Positions 41,164 through 49,770 of a stretch of 64,000 nucleotides of DNA are shown here, one piece after another. A program made the translations under genes and the position numbers. Position 1 is the stretch's first letter; the number at the start of each line of letters is the position of its first letter. The stretch comes from VRUE01 sp044867645 (GTDB lineage Bacteria > Actinomycetota > Thermoleophilia > Solirubrobacterales > 70-9), in assembly GCA_044867645.1 (NCBI GenBank), contig JBIOVI010000017.1, positions 1 to 64,000 on the forward strand, read 5' to 3'. The notes under the pieces are model-generated. The model had not been told where the DNA came from. It saw nothing but the letters and a program-made list of their open reading frames with translations, and did not search any database.

Positions 41164-42288
41164 ATGTCCTCCCTGATCACCTTCGATGAAGCCCTGGCGC
41201 TCGGCGAGCTGAGCGACCACGAAGAGATCGGCGAGCTGGTCGAGCGCGCCTGGAAGGTCCGCGAAGAGAATTTCGGCGACTCGACCGACATGTGCTCGCT
41301 GGTCAACGCCAAGTCGGGCGGTTGCGCCGAGGACTGCGGCTTCTGCGCGCAGTCCCGCTACGCCGAGGCCGACACGCCGATGCACGCGATGATGGAGCCC
41401 GAGCAGATCCTCGAGCACGCGCGGGCGGCGGAGGCGGCGGGGGCACATCGCTTTTGCATGGTCACCCAGGGCCAGGGCCTCTCCAAACGAGACTTCGCGA
41501 AGATCCTCGAGGGTGCCGAACTGGTCGCCGAGCACACCAACCTCAAGCGCTGCGCTTCGATCGGCCACATGTCGGCAGAGCGGGCCAAACGATTGCGCGA
41601 GGCCGGCATCCAGCGCGTCCACCACAACGTCGAGTCCTCGCGTTCCTACTACCCGGAGGTCTCGAGCACGGTCCGCTACGAGGGTCGACTGCGGACGATC
41701 GACGCGGTCAAGGAGGCCGGCCTGGAGACCTGCGTCGGCGGCATCCTCAACCTCGGCGAGTCGCCACGGCAGCGGGTCGAGATGGCCTTCGAGCTCGCCG
41801 AGCTGGAACCGACCTCGGTGCCGATCAACCTGCTCAACCCGCGCGAGGGGACCAAGTTCGGGGACCGCCCGCTGATGGACGCATGGGAGGTAGTCAAGTG
41901 GGTGGCGATCTTCCGCCTGATCATCCCCGGCGCCCTTTTCCGCCTCTGCGGCGGCCGGGTCGAGAACCTCGGCGAGCTGCAGCCGCTGGCGGTCAAGGCG
42001 GGGCTGAACGGGGTGATGATGGGCAACTTCCTGACCACGCTCGGCGCCGAGCCCGAGGACGACCGGGCGATGTTCGAGGAGCTGGGGCTGAACGTGGCAC
42101 GGCAGCCCGATAACGGCGCCAACCCGCGTCCCGACAACCGCTCCGGCTGGCTTGACGGGGAGACCCCGGCGACACCGATCGACGAGCTGATCGATCGCCA
42201 GGACGAGGCGAACTTCTGGGACCCATCGACCCAGTTGCGGGTCGTCAAGAAGACGAAGAAGCCGCCCCCATACCCGCAGGCGGCATGA
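41164..42288 (+). CDS. bioB: Biotin synthase
   Basis: The 374-residue radical SAM enzyme converts dethiobiotin to biotin. It has the CAEDCGFCAQS motif (the Cx3Cx2C of the SAM cluster, about residues 53-60), FCMVTQGQG, HNVESSRSYYPEV, and CVGGILNLGES. It includes the Cys and Arg residues around the 2Fe-2S cluster site. A longer start at 41125 is possible. The next gene, bioF, overlaps its stop (ATGA). A short tail rich in Lys and Pro ends the protein. Confidence 0.95.
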   Translation: MSSLITFDEALALGELSDHEEIGELVERAWKVREENFGDSTDMCSLVNAKSGGCAEDCGFCAQSRYAEADTPMHAMMEPEQILEHARAAEAAGAHRFCMVTQGQGLSKRDFAKILEGAELVAEHTNLKRCASIGHMSAERAKRLREAGIQRVHHNVESSRSYYPEVSSTVRYEGRLRTIDAVKEAGLETCVGGILNLGESPRQRVEMAFELAELEPTSVPINLLNPREGTKFGDRPLMDAWEVVKWVAIFRLIIPGALFRLCGGRVENLGELQPLAVKAGLNGVMMGNFLTTLGAEPEDDRAMFEELGLNVARQPDNGANPRPDNRSGWLDGETPATPIDELIDRQDEANFWDPSTQLRVVKKTKKPPPYPQAA

Positions 42289-43469
42289 CCGACGTCGCAG
42301 AGCGGTTGGAGGAGCTTCGCGGGGGCGGGCTCCACCGCCGCTTGCGGCTGATCGGCGGCCCACAGGGCCCGAGCGTCCTGCTCGACGGGCGCTCTGTCCT
42401 GCTGCTCTGCTCGAACAACTACCTGGGCCTCGCCGACCACCCCTCGGTGCGCGAGGCAGCGGCCGAGGCGGCCCTGGCCTGGGGCGCTGGGGCCGGGGCC
42501 TCGCGGCTGATCTCCGGCAACATGGAGCCACACCGGCTACTGGAGAAGAGGCTGGCTGCCTTCAAGGGCTATGAGTCGGCGCTGCTCTTCGGCTCCGGCT
42601 ACCTGGCCAACAGCGGCACGATCGCGGCCCTCGCAGGGCCGGGAGAGGTCGTCTTCTCCGACCAACTCAACCACGCCAGCATCGTCGACGGCTGCCGGCT
42701 CTCGCGCGCGGAGACCTTCGTCTACCGGCACGGCGACGTCGAGCACCTCGCCTGGGGATTGCGCGAGGCGAAGGGGCACGGCTCGCTGATCGTCACCGAC
42801 GGCGTCTTCTCGATGGATGGCGACGCCGCCCCCCTGGAGCAGCTCTTGGATCTCGCCCGGCGCTACGACTGCCGGCTGATGGTCGACGAGGCACACGCGA
42901 CCGGCGCCGTCGGACCGGGCGGGCGCGGCTCGGTCGCGGCGGTGGGACTGAGCGGGGAGGTGGACCTGGTGGTCGGAACCCTGGGCAAGGCGCTCGGAGC
43001 CTACGGAGCCTACGTCTGCGCCTCGGCTGAGCTGACCGAGTACCTGCTCAACACTGCTCGCTCCTTCATCTTCTCTACCGCTCTACCGCCACCGGTGCTG
43101 GCCGCGGCGGCGGCGGCATTGGAACTGCTCGAGGCTGAACCCGGGCGGGTGGAGCGACTGCGCTCCAACGCGGCGACGCTGCGCGAAGCGCTGGTGGCAG
43201 AGGGGCTCGCTGTCGGCGCGTCCCAGACCCAGATCGTCCCGCTCGAGGTAGGCGAGGCGGAGCCGACGATGGCCATCTGCGAGCGGTTGCTGGAGCGCGG
43301 TGTCTTCGTCCAGGGAATCCGCCCGCCGACCGTCCCGGAGGGCTCCTCGCGCCTGCGCTTCAGCGCTATGGCCACGCACAAGGAGGTCGAGCTGCGCGAG
43401 GCGGCGAGACTGACCGGCGAAGCGGTGCGCGAACTCGGCATCGGCGCCTCCACCCTGCTAGCCGCCTGA
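42285..43469 (+). CDS. bioF: 8-amino-7-oxononanoate synthase
   Basis: The 394-residue PLP enzyme condenses pimeloyl-ACP (or -CoA) with L-alanine. Motifs are the start NNYLGLADHPSV, GSGYLANSGTI, VDEAHATGAVGPGGRG and the Schiff-base Lys in GTLGKALGAYGAY (about residue 235). It overlaps the bioB stop by 4 bp, so the two are translationally coupled. It is the second gene of the bioB-F-D run. Confidence 0.92.
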   Translation: MTDVAERLEELRGGGLHRRLRLIGGPQGPSVLLDGRSVLLLCSNNYLGLADHPSVREAAAEAALAWGAGAGASRLISGNMEPHRLLEKRLAAFKGYESALLFGSGYLANSGTIAALAGPGEVVFSDQLNHASIVDGCRLSRAETFVYRHGDVEHLAWGLREAKGHGSLIVTDGVFSMDGDAAPLEQLLDLARRYDCRLMVDEAHATGAVGPGGRGSVAAVGLSGEVDLVVGTLGKALGAYGAYVCASAELTEYLLNTARSFIFSTALPPPVLAAAAAALELLEAEPGRVERLRSNAATLREALVAEGLAVGASQTQIVPLEVGEAEPTMAICERLLERGVFVQGIRPPTVPEGSSRLRFSAMATHKEVELREAARLTGEAVRELGIGASTLLAA

Positions 43470-43471
43470 TC

Positions 43472-43527
43472 CCAGACGTGCCGGTGGAAAAAGGCCATAT
43501 AGGACCTCTATCCACCGGCACGTCTGG
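43472..43527 (+). promoter_or_regulatory. Long perfect hairpin between bioF and bioD
   Basis: Perfect 17-bp arms CCAGACGTGCCGGTGGA (43472-43488) and its complement (43511-43527) with a 22-base loop containing GGCCATAT. It begins 2 bp after the bioF stop and is followed by GAGTTTTC. It abuts the bioD ribosome site GGAG at 43526-43529. It could be an attenuator, terminator or translation-control structure. Confidence 0.7.
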
Positions 43528-43534
43528 AGTTTTC

Positions 43535-44194
43535 GTGACGGGGACTGGGACCGAGGTCGGCAAGACCGTCGTCGCCGCGGTAATCGCGCGCACGCTTGCC
43601 GACGAAGGCGAGCGCGTCGCCGTCTTCAAGCCGGCGGTGACGGGGCTCGACGAGCTCGCCACCGGTGGGCCAGATCATGAGTTGCTTCGCTGGGCGGCAG
43701 GCTCTGAGCAGAGCGACGAGGAGATCGCGCCCTACCGCTACGGGCCGCCAATGTCGCCGCACCTGGCGGCGGAGCTGGCTGGCGAGGAGATCGACCCGAA
43801 GCGGCTGCGGGCCGCGGCGCGGGCGGCGGCGGACGGCGCCGATGCGCTCGTCTGCGAGGGGGTCGGCGGCCTGCTCGTGCCGCTCTCCTCCGACTACCTC
43901 GTCCGCGACTTCGCCACCGACCTCGGCCTGCCGCTCATCATCGCCGCCTCGCCAGGGCTTGGCACGATCAACCACACGCTGCTGACCATCGAGGCGGCTC
44001 GTACAGCGGGACTCGACGTCGCGAGCGTCGTCCTCACCCCCTGGCCGCGGGAGCCTTCCTCGATCGAGAGGTCGAACCGCGAGACGATCGCCGCAGTTGG
44101 TCGGGTCAGGGTCAAGACTCTGCCTCGCCTTGACCTCGCCAAGCCGGACAGCTGGTCGAACTCTGGCGACTTACCGGCCATATGGCGGCGGTAA
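43535..44194 (+). CDS. bioD: ATP-dependent dethiobiotin synthetase
   Basis: The roughly 219-residue enzyme forms the ureido ring of dethiobiotin. It has a P-loop GTGTEVGKTVVAAV directly after the start, KPAVTGLDE, and VCEGVGGLLVPLSSDY. I chose the GTG at 43535 because BioD proteins begin just before this motif and a GGAG lies upstream; an in-frame GTG at 43478 falls in the hairpin stem. It follows bioF by 65 bp with the hairpin between. A second hairpin covers its 3' end. Confidence 0.9.
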   Translation: MTGTGTEVGKTVVAAVIARTLADEGERVAVFKPAVTGLDELATGGPDHELLRWAAGSEQSDEEIAPYRYGPPMSPHLAAELAGEEIDPKRLRAAARAAADGADALVCEGVGGLLVPLSSDYLVRDFATDLGLPLIIAASPGLGTINHTLLTIEAARTAGLDVASVVLTPWPREPSSIERSNRETIAAVGRVRVKTLPRLDLAKPDSWSNSGDLPAIWRR

Positions 44195-44204
44195 CTCGCC
44201 AGAG
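44161..44204. terminator. Bidirectional hairpin across the bioD/MFS convergent ends
   Basis: Arms CTCTGGCGACTTACCG (44161-44176) and CGGTAACTCGCCAGAG (44189-44204) form a 16-bp stem with one mismatch. The loop again holds GGCCATAT-like sequence (GCCATATGG). The stem includes the bioD stop codon and stops 2 bp from the MFS stop. There is no clear U-tract, so termination is inferred from position. Confidence 0.6.
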
Positions 44205-44205
44205 G

Positions 44206-45693
44206 TCAGCCTGAAGAGCCGGCCACCGCCTCCCGGGCGGCCAGCTCGCCGCCCGGGTTGACGGTCGCCTCGACCTCGGCGCCAACCGGCTTCGGCTTGG
44301 CATTGATCGCCAGGGCGGCGATCGCGGCGCCAAGGACCGCCACCGCGGCGGACACCCACATCGCGTCGCTGAGACCCTCGACGAAGTGCTGTGGCGTAGC
44401 CGCCTCGAAGCTGCTGCCAGCGACGCCCTGAAAGATCGCGCCGGTCACCGCGACGCCGAGGCTGCCGCCGACCATGCGGAACATCGAGAGCACGCCCGAG
44501 GCGATGCCGGCTTTCTCGACCGCGACCGCGTTCATCGCCGCGCTGGTCATCGGCGACATCGTCAGCGCGATGCCGATGCCGAGCAGCATGAAGCCGGGCA
44601 GAAGATCGAGGTAGGTCGAGTCGACCGCGATCGCGGTGAAGCTGTAAAGCGAGGCGGCGAGGATCGCCAGCCCGGTAACGATCAGCCAGCGGGGGCCGAA
44701 GCGGTCGGCAAGCCTGCCAGCGATCGGCGCCACGCCGACGATCATCAGGGTCGAGGGTAAGAAGCGCACGCCCGCCTCCAGCGGCGAGTAGCGGAGGATG
44801 CCCTGCATGTAGAGGGCAAGGAAGAAGAAGACGCCGAGCATCGCGAAGGAGACGATCAGGGCGACGACGACCGCGCCGAGGAAATTGCGGTCGGCGAAGA
44901 AGTGGAATTCGACCATTGGCGTCCGCACTCGCAGCTCGATCAAGACGAAGGCGGCAAGCCCGAGCCCGGCAGCAACCAGCAGGGCGACGATCTCGGGCGA
45001 AGCCCAGCCCCAGCTGTTGCCCTCGACCAGTGCGAGGATCAGGGCCGTAAGGCTGGCGGTGAGAGTGGCGACGCCGAGGTAGTCGACGTCGCGGCCGACC
45101 GTGGTGTCGCGCGACTCGCGCACGGCGAAGAGCGTCGCGGTCACCGCGCCGACCGCGACCGGGATGTTGAGGTAGAAGATCGCCCGCCAGCTGACGTGCT
45201 CGGTGAGGAAGCCGCCGAGCACCGGGCCGACCGCGAGGGCGAGCGCGGAGACGCCCGCCCAGGTGCCCATCGCCTTGCCGCGCTCGTGGGCGGGAAAGGC
45301 GTCGGTGACGATCGAGAGCGTGCCGGGCATCATCAGCGCTCCCCCCACCCCCTGCACAACGCGGCTGACGACGAGGTCGGTCGAGCTCTGCGCCAGCCCC
45401 GCGGTCGCCGAGGAGAGGGCAAAGATGACGACGCCGATGAGGAACATGCGTCGACGGCCGAAGATGTCGCCAAGCCGCCCTCCGGTCGCCAGCAGCACGG
45501 CGAAGGAGAGCGTGTAGCCGTTGATCGTCCACTCGAGGCCGGAGATCGAGGCGCCGAGGTCGCGCTGGATCGATGGCAGCGCCACGTTCACGACCGTGTT
45601 GTCGAGCATGATCATGAACAGCGCGAAGCACATCGCGCCCAGCGTCCACCACTTGCGGTTGTCGTCGGTGATCAGGTGGCGGTAGCGGGTCAA
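44206..45693 (-). CDS. MFS drug transporter, DHA2 (14-TMS, EmrB/QacA) type
   Basis: The 495-residue protein has about 14 membrane segments. It carries the DHA2 markers LDNTVVNVALPSI near helix 1, GGRLGDIFGRRRMFLIG after helix 2 and WRAIFYLNIPVAV after helix 5. It would export drugs or other hydrophobic compounds using the proton gradient. The TTG start overlaps the MarR stop, so both genes form one operon. The operon interrupts the biotin genes, but an involvement in biotin transport is not supported. Confidence 0.9.
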   Translation of the reverse strand: MTRYRHLITDDNRKWWTLGAMCFALFMIMLDNTVVNVALPSIQRDLGASISGLEWTINGYTLSFAVLLATGGRLGDIFGRRRMFLIGVVIFALSSATAGLAQSSTDLVVSRVVQGVGGALMMPGTLSIVTDAFPAHERGKAMGTWAGVSALALAVGPVLGGFLTEHVSWRAIFYLNIPVAVGAVTATLFAVRESRDTTVGRDVDYLGVATLTASLTALILALVEGNSWGWASPEIVALLVAAGLGLAAFVLIELRVRTPMVEFHFFADRNFLGAVVVALIVSFAMLGVFFFLALYMQGILRYSPLEAGVRFLPSTLMIVGVAPIAGRLADRFGPRWLIVTGLAILAASLYSFTAIAVDSTYLDLLPGFMLLGIGIALTMSPMTSAAMNAVAVEKAGIASGVLSMFRMVGGSLGVAVTGAIFQGVAGSSFEAATPQHFVEGLSDAMWVSAAVAVLGAAIAALAINAKPKPVGAEVEATVNPGGELAAREAVAGSSG

Positions 45694-46229
45694 GCGGGTC
45701 CCACCCCCTTCAGGTGCTCATAGGTCTCGGCGATGTCCTCCCTGTCCATCAGCGAGTCGATCGCGGCGTCGAGCTTGCGACGCTGCGCCCCGCTGAGGCT
45801 GGCCGCGAACGCCTCCATCCCCGCCTGTCGGACGATCAGCAGCGTGTCGACGAGCTGCTTTCCCTTGGCGGTGATGGCGACGCGCCGCACGCGGCGATCG
45901 TCCGGATCCTCGAGCCTGGTGACGAGCTTCTTCTTGACGAGAGCGTCGACAGCGCGGCTCATCGAGGGAACCGAGACGCCGAAGCGCTCCGCCAGGTCGC
46001 TCACCTGCCGCGGCTCCGCCGCCTCGCCGAGGCCGCCCAGCTCCAAGAGCGCCTTGCACTGCGTCATCGAGAGCCCGGACTCCTCGATCACGCGCAGCTG
46101 GTTGCCACGGTCGTAGAGGAAGACGTGTCGCAGCAGCGCACTGAGCCGCGCCGCGGTCTCCTGCGCCTCATCGTTCACCGCCGGAACGGCGGCATCCTCG
46201 ACGATCGCTGCGATCTCGCTCGCTTGCAC
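45690..46229 (-). CDS. MarR family transcriptional regulator
   Basis: The 179-residue protein has a MarR winged helix: MTQCKALLELGG, QVSDLAERFGVSVPSMSRAV, DALVKKKLVTRLEDPDDRRV. It is the first gene of an operon with the DHA2 transporter and probably represses it. Upstream, TTGCACAAACGCAA and the TGTGA-N6-TCACG palindrome are possible binding sites, the first with only 4-bp arms. The ligand is unknown. Confidence 0.85.
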   Translation of the reverse strand: MQASEIAAIVEDAAVPAVNDEAQETAARLSALLRHVFLYDRGNQLRVIEESGLSMTQCKALLELGGLGEAAEPRQVSDLAERFGVSVPSMSRAVDALVKKKLVTRLEDPDDRRVRRVAITAKGKQLVDTLLIVRQAGMEAFAASLSGAQRRKLDAAIDSLMDREDIAETYEHLKGVGPA

Positions 46230-46281
46230 GCGAATAATGCTTGCACAAACGCAACTATTTCTCCAACGAAATATTTGCTCG

Positions 46282-46297
46282 TGTGATGTACATCACG
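46282..46297. promoter_or_regulatory. CRP/FNR-type palindrome upstream of bioA
   Basis: TGTGATGTACATCACG contains a perfect 14-bp palindrome (GTGATGTACATCAC) and fits TGTGA-N6-TCACA with one mismatch. It lies 53 bp upstream of the MarR start and about 100 bp before bioA. A CRP-family site is a reasonable reading; no CRP gene is in the window. Confidence 0.45.
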
Positions 46298-46395
46298 CTC
46301 AACACGAATCGGCCCTGCCGCCAAACGCCGTCCTGCCGCAAACTCCGAGCTTCCGGCCCGGAGATTCCAGCCGCAACCCCATCTAAGGTCGCACC

Positions 46396-47718
46396 GTGGC
46401 GATGTCGGTGGATCCCCGCAAGCTCGATCGCGATCATCTCTGGCACCCGTTCACGCAGCAGCAGGGCTGGGTCGAGGAAGACCCCCCGATCATCGAGAAG
46501 GCCGAGGGCTCGCAGCTGATCGACAGCGAGGGCCGCCGCTACATCGATGGCGTCTCCTCGCTCTGGTGCAACGTTCACGGCCACCGCCACCCGGGCATCG
46601 ACGATGCGCTGCACGACCAGCTCGGCAAGGTCGCCCACTCGACCATGCTCGGCCTCTCCCATCCAGGCGCCGCCGAGCTGGCGGCACGACTGGTCGAGCT
46701 GGCGCCGCCGGGCCTCTCGCGCGTCTTCTACTCGGAGTCCGGCTCGACCGCGACCGAGATCGCTCTGAAGATGGCTTTCCAGTACCAGCAGCAGCGCGGC
46801 GGCCAGCACGCACGGCGAACCTCCTTCGTCCACCTCCGCGACGCCTACCACGGCGACACGATCGGCTCCGTCTCCGTCGGCGGCATCGACCTCTTCCACG
46901 CCACCTATCGGCCGCTGCTCTTCGACACGCATGCGGCTGAGCCCGGCGATGCCGCCGACCTGGAGCGAGTCCTCGCCGCCCATGAAGAAGAGATCGCGGC
47001 GCTGATCGTCGAGCCGCTGGTCCAGGGCGCCGCCGGAATGGTGGTCCACCCCCCTGGCTACCTGCGCGCGGCGCGCGAGCTCTGCGACCGCTTCGGCGTG
47101 CTGATGATCTGCGACGAGGTGGCGACCGGCTTCGGCCGCACCGGGACTATGTTCGCCTGCGAGCAGGAGGGTGTGGCGCCTGACCTGCTCTGCCTCGCCA
47201 AGGGGCTTACTGGCGGCTACCTGCCGCTGGCCGCGACCCTGACCACGGAGCGGATCTACGAAGGGTTCCTCGGCGCACCGGAGGAGCAACGGACCTTCTT
47301 CCACGGCCACACCTACACCGGCAATCCGCTGGCCTGCGCCGCGGCGATCGCCAGCCTCGAGGCCTTCGAGCGGGAGCAGACGCTGACCCACTTGCAGCCA
47401 AAGATCCAGTTGCTTGGTGAGCAATTGGATGTGGTCGCGGCGATGCCCGAGGTGGCGGAGGTACGGCACCGTGGCTTCATGGTCGGGATCGATCTCGGCG
47501 AGCACGACCCGGCGCTCCGCCTCGGCCACCGGGTAGCCCTGGAGGCGCGTGAGCGCGGCGCGATCGTTCGCCCACTTGGCGACGTTGTCGTGTTGATGCC
47601 ACCGCTGGCGATCTCCAAAGGGGAGCTGCGGCGTCTGGTCGAGATCGCCGCGGAGTCGATCCGAGCGGCGTGCGCATCCGCTGAGCCGGCGGAAGTCCCG
47701 CTCGCACGGGCAGCGTAA
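46396..47718 (+). CDS. bioA: Adenosylmethionine-8-amino-7-oxononanoate aminotransferase
   Basis: The 440-residue class III PLP aminotransferase makes 7,8-diaminononanoate. It has HLWHPFTQQQGW (a BioA signature near residue 14), YIDGVSSLWCNVHGH, DAYHGDTIGSVSVGG, ICDEVATGFGRTG and the Schiff-base Lys in CLAKGLTGGYLPL (about residue 273). The start may be the GTG at 46396 or ATG at 46402. It is separated from bioBFD by the MarR-MFS operon and is probably transcribed on its own. Confidence 0.93.
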   Translation: MAMSVDPRKLDRDHLWHPFTQQQGWVEEDPPIIEKAEGSQLIDSEGRRYIDGVSSLWCNVHGHRHPGIDDALHDQLGKVAHSTMLGLSHPGAAELAARLVELAPPGLSRVFYSESGSTATEIALKMAFQYQQQRGGQHARRTSFVHLRDAYHGDTIGSVSVGGIDLFHATYRPLLFDTHAAEPGDAADLERVLAAHEEEIAALIVEPLVQGAAGMVVHPPGYLRAARELCDRFGVLMICDEVATGFGRTGTMFACEQEGVAPDLLCLAKGLTGGYLPLAATLTTERIYEGFLGAPEEQRTFFHGHTYTGNPLACAAAIASLEAFEREQTLTHLQPKIQLLGEQLDVVAAMPEVAEVRHRGFMVGIDLGEHDPALRLGHRVALEARERGAIVRPLGDVVVLMPPLAISKGELRRLVEIAAESIRAACASAEPAEVPLARAA

Positions 47719-47736
47719 GCGCGCAGGTCCTGTCGC

Positions 47737-47790
47737 GGGGGAGGGGGGCACTGCGGGCGGGCCGCGGTCCGTCCTCGACCCCCCTCCCCC
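47737..47790 (+). terminator. G-tract inverted repeat after bioA
   Basis: GGGGGAGGGGGG (47737-47748) and CCCCCCTCCCCC (47779-47790) are perfect 12-bp arms with a 30-base loop. It is 18 bp past the bioA stop and 28 bp before the NUDIX start. It may be a hairpin terminator without a U-tract or a G-quadruplex. Which is not decided by sequence. Confidence 0.45.
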
Positions 47791-47818
47791 ACGCCACCCG
47801 CGCGAGTACGCTGGTCGA

Positions 47819-48460
47819 GTGAGTGAGAGGAGACGTGGGTCGGCGGAGGCACCCAACCTCGGTGAGCCGGCGGTGCCTCGACCGTCCGCTTCGGTGGTGC
47901 TGCTCAGGCGCGGCGGGAAACACGAGGACCGTGCGTTGGAGGTACTGCTCCTGAAGCGGACCGAGAAGGCGAAGTTCATGCCTGGGGTCTGGGTGTTTCC
48001 CGGTGGGGGTGTCGACCCCGAGGATGGGACGGGTGAGGCGGGCCATCGCGCCTGTGCGGTGCGGGAGCTGGAGGAGGAGGCTGGGATCGCGCTTCCCCTT
48101 GATGAGGAGCTGGTGCTGTTCTCGCGCTGGATCACCCCAGAGGTCGTCTCGAGGCGCTTCGACGCTTGGTTCTTCCTCGCCTTGGCCCCTGCCCACACAC
48201 CACCCGAGCCCGACGGGGTGGAGACGGTCAAGGCTCGCTGGTTCGAGCCGCGGGCCGCCCTGGAGGCCCAGAAGGGGGGTGAGCTGGCGCTTGCCTTTCC
48301 GACGATCTACCAGCTCCAGTCGCTGCTGCCCTTCGGCAACTCTGCGGAAGCGATCGAGGCTCACCGTGGCCGCACGGTCGAGCCGATCCTGCCCAAGGTG
48401 ATCGGCACGCCGGAGGAGCACCGCGTCGTCCTCCCCGGCGACCCCGACTACCCAGCCTGA
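47819..48460 (+). CDS. NUDIX hydrolase
   Basis: The 213-residue protein has a NUDIX box, GGGVDPEDG with AVRELEEEAGI (REx2EExGI, about residues 80-90), following VWVFPGGG. The longer C-terminal region (WFEPRAALEAQKGGE, FPTIYQLQSLLPF) is typical of the NUDT7/19-like group that cleaves CoA or nucleoside-diphosphate substrates. The start is a GTG. It ends 1 bp from the convergent DUF3137-like gene. Confidence 0.85.
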   Translation: MSERRRGSAEAPNLGEPAVPRPSASVVLLRRGGKHEDRALEVLLLKRTEKAKFMPGVWVFPGGGVDPEDGTGEAGHRACAVRELEEEAGIALPLDEELVLFSRWITPEVVSRRFDAWFFLALAPAHTPPEPDGVETVKARWFEPRAALEAQKGGELALAFPTIYQLQSLLPFGNSAEAIEAHRGRTVEPILPKVIGTPEEHRVVLPGDPDYPA

Positions 48461-48461
48461 T

Positions 48462-49133
48462 CTATCCCTCCGGGAACGGCTCCAAGCCCGCGTGCCAGGG
48501 TCCGGGCGAATATACGTGGATGCCGCTCTCCTCCATCTCGCCCTGGAGCCGCTTGAAGAGCTGACCTGCGTTCCTCAACGCCTCTTTGAGCTCCCCTTCG
48601 CTGCGCTCGCGCAGGTGCCAGAGGAACCAGAGCTGGCGATCGTTGACGCCGAAGTCGATCTCGCCGGTCATCGTCGTGGTCCAGGAGAGAAAGCCGGGAC
48701 TGAAGAGCTCGCGCAGGGCGACTGGGTCGTACTCGCTGGGCACGGTGGCCAGGAAGCGCTTGTTGAAGTCGATCGACTCGAACTCGACCTTACGGGCGAA
48801 GCGCTGGGTGAGCGCCTCGTGCCCCTCGATCGACTCCACGTTGAAGGCCGGGACGACTCGCGCCAGGTCGGGCATATGGGCCTTGGCGAGCAGCGCTGTC
48901 GGCAGCAACGCCTTGCTGAACAGACCGCCGGCCTCCTTTTCGTCGGCGTCGCAGCAGGAGCCCCAGAACCCTTCGGCGAGCTGCCCGGTGAGGCGGTTTA
49001 CCCCGCCGACGCAGAGCGCCACCGGCCCGTCCACGGGATTGATCCCCCCTACCGGCTCGTAGGTCAGATCGTTTCGATCGCCGTACTTGCGGACTGCGTC
49101 CGCCCAGGCCTCGGCTTCTTGCTTGGCGCTCAT
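48462..49133 (-). CDS. DUF3137-like protein, divergent from lemA
   Basis: From MSAKQEAEAWAD (ATG at 49133) the protein has 223 residues and no membrane helix. The motif KVEFESIDFNKRFLAT and the later ALRELFSPGFLSWTTT resemble the DUF3137 pattern (ES..FN..F...........L.P.F), a family often found with LemA. It is divergent from lemA with 49 bp between starts. Function is unknown; DUF3137 proteins are usually membrane-linked, so lack of helices is notable. Confidence 0.6.
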   Translation of the reverse strand: MSAKQEAEAWADAVRKYGDRNDLTYEPVGGINPVDGPVALCVGGVNRLTGQLAEGFWGSCCDADEKEAGGLFSKALLPTALLAKAHMPDLARVVPAFNVESIEGHEALTQRFARKVEFESIDFNKRFLATVPSEYDPVALRELFSPGFLSWTTTMTGEIDFGVNDRQLWFLWHLRERSEGELKEALRNAGQLFKRLQGEMEESGIHVYSPGPWHAGLEPFPEG

Positions 49134-49182
49134 TGCAGGGCGGTAGGATGGCGCATAGCCCGGCCCGACCAGAGGAGACCCC

Positions 49183-49746
49183 ATGACCATCGCCATCATC
49201 GTCGTCGTCGCGATCATCGTCATCGCGGTCCTCTACTTCATCGCCAAGCGCAACTCGATCATCGCCGCGCGCAACCGGGTCGACGAGTCCTGGAGCGGGA
49301 TCGACGTCCAGCTGAAGCGCCGCCACGACCTCGTTCCCAATCTGGTCGAGACGGTGAAGGGCTACGCCGCGCACGAGAGCGAGACCTTCGAGAAAACGAC
49401 CAAGGCGCGGGCCGAAGCGATGCAGGCCCAGGGCGTCGAGGAGACCGCCCAGGCGGAGCAGAAGCTGACCCAGGCGCTGGCCGACGTCAAAGCGGTCGCC
49501 GAGAACTACCCGACCCTTCGCGCCACCGAGAACTTCCAGCAGCTCAGCCGCAACCTCTCCGAGCTGGAGGACGAGATCCAGGCCTCGCGTCGGATCTACA
49601 ACTCCAACGTGCAGTCCTACAACACCGACATCGAACAGTTCCCGGGTTCGATCATCGCCAACCAGGGCAACTTCACCGCGCGCGAGTTCTTCGAGATCGA
49701 GGACAAATCCGAGCGCGAGCCGGTCTCCGTCAGCTTCGATAACTGA
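49183..49746 (+). CDS. lemA: LemA family protein
   Basis: The 187-residue protein has one N-terminal membrane helix (AIIVVVAIIVIAVLYFIA), then NRVDESWSGIDVQLKRRHDL and VPNLVETVKGYAAHESETFE, which are the LemA hallmarks, and a helical C-terminal half with SELEDEIQASRRIYNSNV. It is expected to be anchored in the cytoplasmic membrane. AGAGGAGAC precedes the ATG. Its cellular role is uncertain. It is followed by rubredoxin at 24 bp. Confidence 0.9.
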   Translation: MTIAIIVVVAIIVIAVLYFIAKRNSIIAARNRVDESWSGIDVQLKRRHDLVPNLVETVKGYAAHESETFEKTTKARAEAMQAQGVEETAQAEQKLTQALADVKAVAENYPTLRATENFQQLSRNLSELEDEIQASRRIYNSNVQSYNTDIEQFPGSIIANQGNFTAREFFEIEDKSEREPVSVSFDN

Positions 49747-49770
49747 TTCGAGTCCCTAAGCTTCCCAGGC

